DNA of 64,000 bases, taken from the NCBI GenBank assembly GCA_025370055.1, contig CP073041.1, positions 7,472,272-7,536,271 of the forward strand, given 5' to 3'. This DNA is from Woronichinia naegeliana WA131 (lineage in GTDB: Bacteria; Cyanobacteriota; Cyanobacteriia; Cyanobacteriales; Microcystaceae). Made by a program: the position numbers and the translations under genes. The notes under the pieces are model-generated. The model was not told the DNA's origin. It saw nothing but the letters and a program-made list of their open reading frames with translations, and ran no database searches. Numbering within the stretch: position 1 is the stretch's first letter; each line of letters opens with the position of its first letter. Shown in pieces: positions 1 to 9,181 of this stretch.

Positions 1-111
1 GCGCGATCGCCGTCGTCAAGATCGAGATAAAAGACTGGGTAGTTAACTTTTAGCTTGAATAAGTACAATTAACGGCGGCAGTAGGGAAAGGTTTAACGGG
101 ATGAGTTTAAC

Positions 112-1074
112 GTGATCGGTTTACAACGCACTCAACGACTGAAACGGTTCTGGCTGATTTTCGTTTTAGTGGGAGCCTTGATTGTCTGCAATTCAATTAC
201 TTCTCCTAGTCAAGCCAAAACACTGCCGCCCCAACCCTCCACCGTCATTGTGGCTGTGGGGGATATTGCCTGTGATCCCCAAAGTCCCTACTTTAACGAA
301 GGGAAAGGTAAGAATGACAATTGTCAGATGCGGGCAACGGCGGATCTCGTACCGAAAATTAAACCAAAAGCAGTGCTTGTGCTAGGAGATAATCAGTACG
401 AAAAAGGGGAGTTGGAAAATTATCGGAAATCCTATGACCCAACCTGGGGAAAGTTTAAAAGTATTACTAAACCTGTACCGGGTAATCATGAATATGCCAC
501 GGATCAAGCGGCTGGTTATTTTGATTATTTTGGCAAACTAGCCGGCGATCGCACCAAAGGTTACTACAGTTTTAATTTAGGGAACTGGCATCTGATTGCC
601 CTGAATTCTAACTGTGAATTTGTGGGCGGCTGTAATGCAGGTTCTCCCCAGGAAAAGTGGTTGAAAGCAGATTTGAAAGCTAATTCTAAAGCTTGTACGC
701 TTGCTTTTTGGCATCATCCCCGCTTCTCCTCTGGCTTACATGGGAATAACAAAGCCCTAGATATTTTTTGGCGGGATCTATACGCCGCAGGAGCGGAACT
801 GGTGTTATCCGGCCATGACCATGACTATGAACGTTTTGCTCCCCAGGGCTTAAACGACACCGTTGATCTAAAACAGGGGATTCGTCAATTTGTGATCGGG
901 AGTGGCGGCAAAAATCTTTATCCGTTTAAGACGGTGCGGGCCAATAGCGAAGTTCGCAATAATGACACCTATGGCATTTTAAAATTAACGCTCCAACCCC
1001 AAGGTTATACTTGGGACTATAAGCCTATCCCTGGGAGTGATTTTACTGATCAGGGAAAGGCAACCTGTCATTAA
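112..1074 (+). CDS. Secreted calcineurin-like metallophosphoesterase
   Basis: A 320-residue protein carrying the ordered metal-binding motifs of the calcineurin-like/purple acid phosphatase superfamily: GDIACD near residue 50, GDNQYE near 92, GNHE near 123, FWHHPRFSS near 200 and GHDHDYER near 235. An N-terminal hydrophobic stretch (about residues 13-27) followed by a small-residue cleavage region around residue 35 suggests export to the periplasm. It probably hydrolyses phosphomonoesters or diesters with a dinuclear metal centre; the substrate is not evident. The start is GTG; the ATG at 101 runs into a stop after four codons, so it cannot be used. It stands alone, convergent with the next gene. 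Confidence 0.9.
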   Translation: MIGLQRTQRLKRFWLIFVLVGALIVCNSITSPSQAKTLPPQPSTVIVAVGDIACDPQSPYFNEGKGKNDNCQMRATADLVPKIKPKAVLVLGDNQYEKGELENYRKSYDPTWGKFKSITKPVPGNHEYATDQAAGYFDYFGKLAGDRTKGYYSFNLGNWHLIALNSNCEFVGGCNAGSPQEKWLKADLKANSKACTLAFWHHPRFSSGLHGNNKALDIFWRDLYAAGAELVLSGHDHDYERFAPQGLNDTVDLKQGIRQFVIGSGGKNLYPFKTVRANSEVRNNDTYGILKLTLQPQGYTWDYKPIPGSDFTDQGKATCH

Positions 1075-1101
1075 TGCAGAGAACTCAAAAGAGATAACGG
1101 T

Positions 1102-1374
1102 CTATTCAGCTTGGGTCATGGCATAGAAACCAGCCGCTTTTCCAGACACCGCCGAGCCATCTTTTTGGGAGACAATCACCGCACTGATTTGATCGCTCAT
1201 AATGGCGGCTTTCTTTTCCGTTTGCTTCTCACAGGTCAATTCAAGTAATTCTGGTGTCGGCGATCGCATAGCAGCAATCAGTTTTTGGTAGAGTGCCTCA
1301 GCATCAATGGCTTCTTTACGTTGAACGGAAACAGGAACAGGCGAATATTTTAGGGTTACATCAATACTAATCAT
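1102..1374 (-). CDS. UPF0367 family protein
   Basis: A 90-residue cytoplasmic protein that I recognise as the cyanobacterial UPF0367 family from the pattern ISIDVTLKYSPVPVSVQRK near the N-terminus and LLELTCEKQTEKKAAIMSDQ in the middle. Function is unknown in the family. The length matches the usual 80-95 residues. The last residues (GKAAGFYAMTQAE) are more variable. It is convergent with the phosphoesterase and leaves a 27-bp gap, so the two probably share terminator sequence. Confidence 0.8.
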   Translation of the reverse strand: MISIDVTLKYSPVPVSVQRKEAIDAEALYQKLIAAMRSPTPELLELTCEKQTEKKAAIMSDQISAVIVSQKDGSAVSGKAAGFYAMTQAE

Positions 1375-1707
1375 GGAAACTCCAACAAAAAGAAATGCAA
1401 TAAAGAGGCTTTAACCAGTAAAGCAGTTTTTTGAAAGCTTGGGGCGACTCTTGTTGGGATCTTATTGGGAAAACATCTTCACGGAGATAGAACGGCAAGA
1501 TGGGCGATCGTCGCATTACGAGAAAAACCGCGATATTTAAAATGGCAAAATGTGCTTAAACTGACAAAGGGCGATCGCTCCCTAAACTGGAATCTAAGTC
1601 AATACGACCATTACAACTTGTTCAAGATATGTTTTTTTAGACATGATCGTACATCTTTTGAATGAGAAGATTGATGGGGAAATTATTGCTAACTCCCCTA
1701 TTATAAT
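1375..1707. other. Intergenic stretch, no gene seen
   Basis: This 333-bp gap contains the upstream region of the UPF0367 gene and two HIP1-type GCGATCG motifs. A 66-codon open frame at 1465-1665 has no recognisable motif and no convincing ribosome-binding site, so it is not called. No RNA gene is evident. Confidence 0.6.
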
Positions 1708-4680
1708 CTATTGATCTGCTCCTTCAATCGGTGCAAAACCTTGACGCTGAATATTTTCAGTTACATGACGCGGCTCTAAAAATTGCAACAAATAATCAGG
1801 GCCACCTGCCTTTGAACCCACTCCCGATAACTTAAAACCGCCAAAAGGTTGACGAGAAACGATCGCCCCTGTAATGGTGCGATTAATATAAAGATTGCCC
1901 ACTTCAAACTCACGGTTAGCGCGATCAATATGCTCTGGAGTGCGAGAGAAAAGACCGCCCGTTAAGGCATAATCTGTGCCATTAGCGACGGCTAAAGCTT
2001 CATCAAAACTAGCAACTTTAATTACTGCGATAACGGGGCCAAAAATTTCTTCTTGAGCAATAATATCGTGGGCAGAAACATTTTTGAAAATGGTCGGACT
2101 GACAAAATAACCGTCTAAGTTAATGTCACCCGTTAAGGCAATTTCTGACTCTAATTTGCCCTTTTCGATGTATTCCTTAATGCGTTTTTGTGCAGTGCCA
2201 TCAATCACAGGCCCGACTTGCGTACTAGGGTCATCCGTTGGCCCCACATTTAAGGATTTAGCAGCCTCCACAAATCGCTCCACAAAGGCATCATAAACAG
2301 GCTCTAGGACAATTACCCGCGAACAGGCTGAACATTTTTGACCCGTATAACCAAAGGCGGAATAAACCGTACTAGCTACCGCTTGATCGAGGTCAGCACT
2401 TTCATCCACGATGATGGCATTCTTGCCGCCCATTTCGGCAATGACCCGTTTTAAATGCTTTTGACCAGGCTGTAAAACCGCCGCATCGGCATAAATTCGA
2501 CAGCCCACTTCCCGCGATCCAGTAAAGGCGATTAAATGCACATCGGGATGATTAACCATGTGGGAACCGACCACAGAACCTTTACCAGGCACAAATTGAA
2601 ATACACCTTTAGGAATGCCTGCGGCGATTAAAATTTCGGTGATTTTTGCCGCAATTACGATGGAAGTTTCCGCTGGTTTTAAGAGGGTACAATTACCTGT
2701 TACTAAGGCCGCGACGGTCATACCAACAGCGATCGCAAGGGGAAAATTCCAGGGCGAAATAACGAGAGCTAGACCACGCGGTTGATAGAAATAGCGGTTA
2801 GTTTCCCCCGCAATATCGTAATTGTGACCGCGATCTAATCGTTCCATTTCATCGGCATAATAGCAACAAAAATCAATTGCTTCGGAGACCTCGGCATCGG
2901 CTTGGGGAATGATTTTACCGACTTCCAAACAAATCCAAGCATTCAATTCATGGCGACGCTCTTCCATGATTTTGGCCGCATTACGCAGGATTGCACAGCG
3001 TTCGGAAACTGGGGTTTTCTTCCAGGCTGGGAAGGCATTTTTGGCCGCTTCTAGGGCTTGATCGGCTTGGTCTAAATTAATTAAACCGACTTTACCAATT
3101 AGTTCTTGAAAACGGGAAGGATTAACGGAGTCAATATAAACTTCTGTATTAACGTATTCGCCGTTAATATAAGGTAAATAAGTTTTTCCTAAACTATTTT
3201 CAACCTGATTTAAGGATTCTATTGCTTTGTCTCGCAAAACCGAATTGGCATAGTCGGTATCAGGAGAATTAGCATAACCTTTGGTGGGTAAATTGGGAAT
3301 ATTTAACACTTTAGGCGCAGCAATTAAATCCTCAACAGGACGGTCTTCTAAACTTTGGCGCAGGAAAGAACTATTGGCAGTATTTTCTAACAGCCGACGA
3401 ATTAAATAGGCCATGCCTGGTAACAATTTACCGTAGGGCGCATAGACCCGAACCCGATGACCGCGTTTGACTAAAGCCTTGGCCAAAGCGTCACCCATAC
3501 CGTATAAAACTTGCATTTCAAAACGGCGTTTAGGAATTTGTAATGTTTCCGTGATCGCACAGGCTAGGGCTTGGGAACGCACATTATGACTACCGATCGC
3601 CGCGTATAAATATTCGTGATTTTCCAATAATAAACGGGTCATACGCTCATAATTGGTATCGGTTTCTGCCTTTTCGTGATAGACAGGAATGGGCCAGTGA
3701 TTTTGTTGGGCTTTGATAGTTTCTTGATCCCAATAGGCTCCTTTAACTAGGCGAATAGTAACAGGATAACCGCGATGTTTGCCCCACTCAATTAACTGTT
3801 TTAAATCTTCTTCGGAGTCTCGTAAATAGGCTTGTAAGGTGACACCAATATCGGTACGAGAGCGAAATTCTGTTTCGATTAATAATTCCTTGAGAATATT
3901 TAAAATAACATCTTTATAGGCGTACTGTTCCATATCAAAATGAACGGCAACTCCTAATTCTTTGGCGCGACGTAATAAAGCTCGAATGCGATCGCAGACT
4001 TTAGCTTTACTGCCCTCTGGATCGAAGGAATCAAATTGGGAATAAAAAGCGGTTAATTTGACAGAAACCTGAACCGTAGGCACAATTTCATCATCAGCTT
4101 GATCAATTTGAGCCACCCTTGACCAACTTTTTGCTTGCTGTGTCAACTGTTCCATTAAGTTTAAATAACTTTGGTAATAGGCTTCGGCTTCCGTTTCGGT
4201 AATAACGGCTTCTCCTAATAGGTCAATGGTAAAACCCATCTTTTCCTTGCGTAACCGTTCAACGGCTTTAATCACCTGTTCAATGGTTTCCCCAGAGATA
4301 TATTTAAAGGCGAGGGTTTCCGTTGCTTTACTAATGGTTGCGGCAGCTAATTGAGCGGGGGGAGTATGGGGATCAGTAAAGTTTAAAATGCCTTTTAATG
4401 CCCCAGGTAATTCGACATTTTCTTGTCCTAAATATTGTTGTAAATGGTTAGCAATTTCGGCGTTACTTTTCAGAGCAGGTAAACAATCAATAAAGCGAAA
4501 CAATTGCATTCTTAGCCCAGGACTGGCCATAGCCCAATCTAATAACTTGTCGTCCCAACGCAGGTTATCACTAATTTTGTCCCACAGCGATCGCTTTTCA
4601 CGGGTTTGGGCGAGGAGTTCCATGGCGATTTCTCGCGCTTTTTCTTCGTAATTGTGTTGAGTTGTAAGTTGGGTAACCAC
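1708..4680 (-). CDS. putA: Bifunctional proline dehydrogenase / L-glutamate gamma-semialdehyde dehydrogenase (PutA-type)
   Basis: A 990-residue fused enzyme that oxidises proline to pyrroline-5-carboxylate (FAD) and then to glutamate (NAD). Order: N-terminal helical region (about 1-150); proline dehydrogenase barrel (about 150-480) with VSVKLTAFYSQFD, IRLVKGAYWDQE, FEMQVLYGMGDA and RVYAPYGKLLPGMAYLIRRL; and an aldehyde dehydrogenase domain (about 520-970) with SPWNFPLA, FTGSREVG, the general-base Glu in EMGGKNAI near residue 752, the catalytic Cys in GQKCSACSR near 783, and EEIFGPV. There is no DNA-binding N-terminus as in enterobacterial PutA, so it is not expected to be self-repressing. It is monocistronic; the next 300 bp upstream hold no gene. 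Confidence 0.97.
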   Translation of the reverse strand: MVTQLTTQHNYEEKAREIAMELLAQTREKRSLWDKISDNLRWDDKLLDWAMASPGLRMQLFRFIDCLPALKSNAEIANHLQQYLGQENVELPGALKGILNFTDPHTPPAQLAAATISKATETLAFKYISGETIEQVIKAVERLRKEKMGFTIDLLGEAVITETEAEAYYQSYLNLMEQLTQQAKSWSRVAQIDQADDEIVPTVQVSVKLTAFYSQFDSFDPEGSKAKVCDRIRALLRRAKELGVAVHFDMEQYAYKDVILNILKELLIETEFRSRTDIGVTLQAYLRDSEEDLKQLIEWGKHRGYPVTIRLVKGAYWDQETIKAQQNHWPIPVYHEKAETDTNYERMTRLLLENHEYLYAAIGSHNVRSQALACAITETLQIPKRRFEMQVLYGMGDALAKALVKRGHRVRVYAPYGKLLPGMAYLIRRLLENTANSSFLRQSLEDRPVEDLIAAPKVLNIPNLPTKGYANSPDTDYANSVLRDKAIESLNQVENSLGKTYLPYINGEYVNTEVYIDSVNPSRFQELIGKVGLINLDQADQALEAAKNAFPAWKKTPVSERCAILRNAAKIMEERRHELNAWICLEVGKIIPQADAEVSEAIDFCCYYADEMERLDRGHNYDIAGETNRYFYQPRGLALVISPWNFPLAIAVGMTVAALVTGNCTLLKPAETSIVIAAKITEILIAAGIPKGVFQFVPGKGSVVGSHMVNHPDVHLIAFTGSREVGCRIYADAAVLQPGQKHLKRVIAEMGGKNAIIVDESADLDQAVASTVYSAFGYTGQKCSACSRVIVLEPVYDAFVERFVEAAKSLNVGPTDDPSTQVGPVIDGTAQKRIKEYIEKGKLESEIALTGDINLDGYFVSPTIFKNVSAHDIIAQEEIFGPVIAVIKVASFDEALAVANGTDYALTGGLFSRTPEHIDRANREFEVGNLYINRTITGAIVSRQPFGGFKLSGVGSKAGGPDYLLQFLEPRHVTENIQRQGFAPIEGADQ

Positions 4681-4984
4681 TGTTAATGCGCTCCGATTTA
4701 GTCTTGAGTTAGAGATATTTCCAGATGTTCTATTATAACGCAGTCAGCCTTTAATGGATTGTTAGACACGTTTTTTTTCATTAGACCTCTTGCAAAAGTT
4801 TTTTAACGGTTGATATGAAAAATACATTTAATCTAGAAAATTCGCCTCGACTGTCAAAAACGGTGAACAACTCATCGAAAATCAAGCCAAAATAATCTCT
4901 TAAAGAAGAACAAAAAATTGGCACACTCAATCCGCTCAGCTTGTCTCCAAAAGCTGAACTTAAAGAATAAATTATCTTGAATAA
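4681..4984. other. Upstream region of putA; possible IS edge
   Basis: This 304-bp stretch without a gene contains the putA leader. From about 4786 it reads attagacctcttgcaaaag, a sequence that looks like an IS terminus, but no partner end or transposase accompanies it here. Nothing else can be supported. Confidence 0.35.
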
Positions 4985-5141
4985 CTGGACAGTACGAAGT
5001 TTATGGATGCCAGATAAAGTAATAACTATGCGGCCAAAGTAAGCATATCAGGGCTTGGGGAAGAGGCAAGTTTAGCGGCAAGGAATTTAGGCAAAAGCAG
5101 ACTGGGTGGACTTTGAGGAAAAATCATTTGGGCTTGATCCC
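4985..5141 (-). mobile_element. Solo right end of the IS4-like element found at 23419-26474
   Basis: Read on the minus strand, this stretch matches the last ~155 bp of the element ending at 26474: the codons for a C-terminus rich in Pro/Ser (plus-strand 26330-26433), the post-stop region, and a terminal repeat beginning ctggacagt at 4985. The match has scattered substitutions and no other part of the element is present, so this is an old decayed relic. The IS4-like insertion at 5249 lies about 100 bp further on; the DNA between is unassigned. Confidence 0.75.
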
Positions 5142-5248
5142 GCATTTCTCACAAATTGAATTGAGAAGCTAATTTTGAAGTTAAAAATTGATACTTTTAA
5201 AAAATAAGAGAAATTCTTAAAGTTGCCCAGCGATGAGCTAACACAATT

Positions 5249-6394
5249 CTAAGTACAGGACAAAAGGCTTGAAAAGTATACGAGAAAGGGGTTTCATGGA
5301 AGATGAACGTAATGTAAGAAAACCCATGAACCAATATAACGCATTGAAACAAGCCCTAAAACCCCATTTGGGATGGCATGGTGCCAGACTCTCCTTCCTA
5401 GCCTTGTTCTTACTCGCCCTCCTCAAAGTGAAAACGGTTAACCTTAAAGAATTGGCTCTGGGTTTTGAAGGTCGGGCATTGGTGGATTCTCATTACAAAC
5501 GCTTACAACGCTTTTTCTCAGGATTTGAGCTGGATTACCATCACATTGCCCGTATTGTAGTCAGTTGGCTGGATATCCCTCAACCTTGGGTATTAAGTAT
5601 TGACCGCACAACCTGGGAGTTTGGCAGTCATGGTTATAATATCCTCACTGTCGGCATTGTCCATGAAGGAGTAGCCATTCCCATCTTGTGGTGGATGCTT
5701 AGCAAGAAAAAGGGCAATTCTAACAGTGATGAACGAATGCGTTTTATCGAGGAGATGCTCAAGATTTTTCCCACCGCCCTGATTCGTTGTTTATGTGGCG
5801 ACCGTGAGTTTATTGGTCAGGCTTGGCTTCGCTATCTTCTGCTCGAACCGCTACTGGCTTTCTGTCTGAGAATTCGGGCTACGGACAAGATTGAGCACAA
5901 TGGCAAGCTTTTGGCCGCCAAAGTCATTTTTGCCCATCTTGCAAAAGAGTGAATCTCAACGTCTTCAAGGGAGTTGTCGGGTTTGGGGATATCCTGTTTC
6001 TGTAGAGGCTCTTCGCTTGCCTGATAATTCTCTACTCATCGTCATTGGACATCCCGATTCCCAAGGTCTTATTCACGATTATGCCCTGCGTTGGGGCATT
6101 GAAACCCTTTTTGGCATCTTTAAGACTCGTGGCTTTTGCTTGGAATCTACTCACTTTACTGACCCCAAGCGTCTTCGTAAGCTTTTGGCTTTACTGACTT
6201 TAGCTTTGGCTTGGTCTCTCAAAACTGGTCTAGCAATTCATCATCTTCATCCCATTCCCCTCAAGAAACATGGTCGCCTAGCGCAGAGTCTTTTTCGTCT
6301 TGGTTTTGACCATCTTCGTCATCTTGTTCTTAATCCTTCTCTACCCAATTTTTCTCTTTTTCTCGACTCCCTACATTTTTTGTCCTGTACTTAG
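5249..6394 (+). mobile_element. IS4-like element, copy 1 (9-bp target duplication)
   Basis: The element is 1146 bp, bounded by inverted ends CTAAGTACAGGACAAAA (5249) and its complement (ending 6394). It is flanked by the direct 9-bp repeat aacacaatt at 5240-5248 and 6395-6403. The clean duplication shows that this copy inserted as a unit and has not been rearranged since. A second copy is at 38484-39628. Confidence 0.93.
5269..6394 (+). pseudogene. IS4-like DDE transposase, frameshifted
   Basis: Compared with the intact 374-residue copy at 38484-39608, this frame breaks near 5945. Here the sequence is ttgcaaaagagtgaatc where the intact copy has ttgctattggtgaatc, a local replacement with one extra base. 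Upstream it encodes the N-terminal 220 residues, including LSIDRTTWEFG, which holds the first catalytic Asp. Downstream, in the next frame, it encodes the rest including the YALRWGIETLFGIFK motif with the catalytic Glu. The copy should be inactive. The initiator is probably the ATG at 5296 (MEDERN), since the upstream ATG lies inside the terminal region. Confidence 0.88.
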
Positions 6395-6403
6395 AACACA
6401 ATT

Positions 6404-7653
6404 AACCAAATTTTTCGGGAGTAACAGACAAAATCTAATTAGTTAGTCAAAATTATCATGACAAAATGGGCTGAATTGATGAGCAGCCCTTGGCAAGATT
6501 ATTTTGTTCTCTTTGAAAACTATTCGACTTATCCAGGAGCAGGCATTCCTTGGATTCGAGAATAAGCAATCGCCAAAATATCTTGATAAGGACATGAACT
6601 GGCTATGGCGATTAAAATTCTTCTGACGCTCACAGTAATTCTCGCACCTAATTTCAGAAAATTAAGGCGAATTGTTCCTACAGTTGCTTTCGCAAAAGCC
6701 GTTTTAGATAAACAATTTTGACGGAAAGCTTGCATCAAAACATAAGCTATTGAGGATAGCCATAGTCTTAATTGATTACTCTCAAATGTCTGGGTTGAAG
6801 TGCGGTCTGCGAATAAATCTAATTGTTGTTCTTTTATCCGATTTTCCATCTCGCCCCTCGGACAATATTTCTCTGTATAAAGTTTTGAGGGAGGAATTTT
6901 TGAAGCGGGTAAAGATGTGACGACATGACGAATTTTTAATCCGCCACTACCATAACAAACTTTAGTGACCACTCTTCTTGAACAACTCCAAGATCTTGAG
7001 TTTTGTAGCAAAGGGAGCGATAAAAAGTCGATTCTGGAACTAATTCACCGACTTCTTCTAATTTATCCTCAGGAGAAAATAGTGTCTCCATTAATTTAGT
7101 CACAGGTTCCAGTCTTTGTTCATAATCACTTTTTGCTTTCTCAATTGTAGCCATCGCTCGTAGTTTTAATTGGCTATTACTTGCCATCGCTATCACATAA
7201 TCAACACATCAACACAAGCTTGCTCTTCACAGAATTTCATGATATCTTCACGAGCATATGCACTATCACCTCTAACTATGATTTGAGTCTCTTTCCATTC
7301 TGCTCTAATAATTCCGATGATTCTCTGTAATTCTTCTAACGCTCCGCCGGCTGGATCGACATGTTTATGAGCGAAGTTTCGCTACTAATAAATGATGCCC
7401 ACAGAAAATATATAAAGGTGCATAACAAACTCCTTTATAATGCGTGTTGAAAAACGCACCTTCTTGAGAGCCATACACTTGGTCATCGGTTACATCCATA
7501 TCTAAAATAATTTGTCTCGGTGCCTTTTTGTAGGATTCTAGAAATATGTCCACAAAAGTCTTTTCAATTTCTTTGGGGTTATGCTCGATTTTATGGTACC
7601 GACTTTTCTCTTGCTCGATAACTGTTTCTGGACGATACTCTAGTCGATTAATT
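6404..7653 (-). pseudogene. IS1380-family transposase, decayed and 5'-truncated
   Basis: On the minus strand three overlapping frames carry pieces of one transposase. Around 7365-7553 is a fragment with LDMDVTDDQVYGSQEGAFFN, around 6936-7270 the middle part, and at 6529-7011 the C-terminal part with EKYCPRGEMENRIKEQQLDLFADRTS, which contains the catalytic Glu region typical of IS1380. At least two frameshifts separate the pieces. The N-terminus is missing because an ISL3 end begins at 7654. The other edge abuts the target duplication of the IS4-like copy at 6403, so that border may also be disturbed. Confidence 0.8.
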
Positions 7654-7833
7654 GGGCTCTTCTGGATTGACGTTGAAAAATGTATAATAAGATACCCTAT
7701 ATGAGGATGGCATCAATGTTATTTTTTCTAGAAAATCTGGTAGATTTGCCAAAGGTAAAAATAAGAAATGTTATTCAAGAAGGAACAGAGGCTTTTTTGA
7801 TACTGAGTTGTCAAGAGGAAGAAGTCAAATGTA
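7654..7833 (+). pseudogene. ISL3-family element, left end and transposase N-terminus
   Basis: A terminal sequence gggctcttctggattgacg (7654) of ISL3 type is followed by a frame starting at ATG 7716 that encodes MLFFLENLVDLPKVKI and EEEVKC, the N-terminus of an ISL3 transposase up to its first zinc-finger Cys. The frame is then cut at a TA (7832) by an IS630 end. The rest of the same transposase resumes at 12199 with DYCGRLTDELHQ, so the ISL3 element is split across 4.4 kb of later insertions. Confidence 0.8.
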
Positions 7834-7967
7834 TACTGAACACGGTCACAAGTTGCGAATTTTAAAAATAAGAGATATAAGAGATAATATAGTAAAAATA
7901 GAAAAAGTAGTCAAGAGGCTGAGAAATGATTAAGTTAGAATTTACGGAAGAAGACAAAAGACTGTTG
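7834..7967 (+). mobile_element. IS630-family element, left-end fragment
   Basis: These 134 bp match the left end of the full IS630 copy at 11068, from the terminus tactgaacacggtcac through the start of the transposase (IKLEFTEEDKRLL). They differ by a small duplication of ataagagat. The fragment stops at 7967, where an ISKra4-type element end (gggagcatctcac) begins. A second, complete IS630 copy occurs 3.1 kb downstream. Confidence 0.85.
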
Positions 7968-8374
7968 GGGAGCATCTCACTTATGCAATAAGTATTAATA
8001 CTTATGGGGCAGAAAAATAAGACTTTGAACTTTATCGAACTTTATCAAAAAAAGAAATGAGAGTATAATAGTCGAGACCCACTTTCCAAAATCTATCCCA
8101 ATTGAGGAACAATCTCATGTTATCAGTGTTATCAGAAAATGAAAAAAGGATTCAAGAGTTATGTCAAGAGTTGGGAGAATGTCTCTATCAACAATCTCAA
8201 GTTAAAACATTTAATAATTTGGGCGAAATAGAGGAGACTGTCAGAGACTTAATGATTCAGTATGTCAACCCAGAAATAGGTATTTTTTTGTCAAAACAAG
8301 TACCGAGGAAACCACAGGTCGGATACGAACAGTAAAAAGTATTTTGGGGGAATTGCCCATTACAGAAAAACAAG
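7968..8374 (+). mobile_element. ISKra4-type element J, copy 1, left part
   Basis: The element starts with terminus gggagcatctcacttatgc, identical to the start of the copy at 50582. It is cut at 8374 by an IS1-like element and resumes for 19 bp at 11049-11067 before an IS630 copy cuts it again. The remaining 3' part is missing. Seven T residues near 8284 lie at the likely -1 frameshift site between ORF1 and ORF2. Confidence 0.8.
8117..8335 (+). CDS. ISKra4-type transposase ORF1 (short upstream frame)
   Basis: The ORF encodes about 72 residues from ATG 8117 (an upstream TTG at 8102 adds five). The product is hydrophilic and helical, ending KPQVGYEQ. It matches the N-terminal region of related continuous ISKra4 transposases up to VNPEIGIF. 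After that a -1 shift on the T7 run gives FVKTSTEETTGRIRTVKS, homologous to the continuous frame in the relative at 56400. So it is probably the first half of a frameshift-joined transposase, not a separate gene. The second half is lost in this copy. Confidence 0.6.
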   Translation: MLSVLSENEKRIQELCQELGECLYQQSQVKTFNNLGEIEETVRDLMIQYVNPEIGIFLSKQVPRKPQVGYEQ

Positions 8375-9181
8375 GGAACTGGTATCGTCTGATCAAAGTT
8401 GGAAAAAGTTATGGTGTAAGGCTTTGAGAAAATAGAAAAATAGTTTAAGACTAGACATCGGCTCGTTTTTATTATACTATTATTATTGTCATTATATCAA
8501 AGAAGAAGGAAACAGAAAAAAATGTCAATATTAAAGAAAAGCTCTATGGAAATCCTGAATGATGTTGGCTTGTGCCAAGAGAAAGAGGATGCCTTATTCA
8601 AGAAAAACTGTCCTCATTGCTATAGTGAAAAAGTAAAAATACATTCTCATTATCAAACGAAAGGTAACGGGGAACGTAAAATGTTCATTTGTCAAGAATG
8701 TAGTTCTTGTTTTGCTGAGACTTATGGTAGCGTAATCGCTGGCTTAGAAACCCCATTAAGTGAAATTGTAAAAGTATTAAAAGCCAGAATGGAAGGAATA
8801 GGATTAAATGCAGCAGCCCGAGTATTTGGCTACGCGAAAACAACAATATTGAATTGGGAAAAGAAATTATCAGGATTACAAGAGACATTATTTTTATACG
8901 CCTTAGTGAATGAATTTGTTAAATTAGTAATAGAAGGGGATGAACTATACACAAAAGTTGTAAAAAATAAAGAAGCAAGTGCCTCTGAGGGGTGGACAAT
9001 CGTGCTCATGGACAGGGCTAGCCGCTTTATTTGGCATTTAAAATGTGGTCGAAAAGAGCAGAAATTATTTCTAGAAGCAATGATGACGGTAGCGGAATTA
9101 TTTGAAAGGAGTGCAGAATCTCTCCAGTTATTTACAGATGGAGAAAAGCGATATAGTCAACTGCTATTTAATATTTGTCAC

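Noticed and set aside
1465-1665. 66-codon open frame between UPF0367 and putA
   Set aside because: No homology pattern, no RBS, contains HIP1 sites; probably chance.
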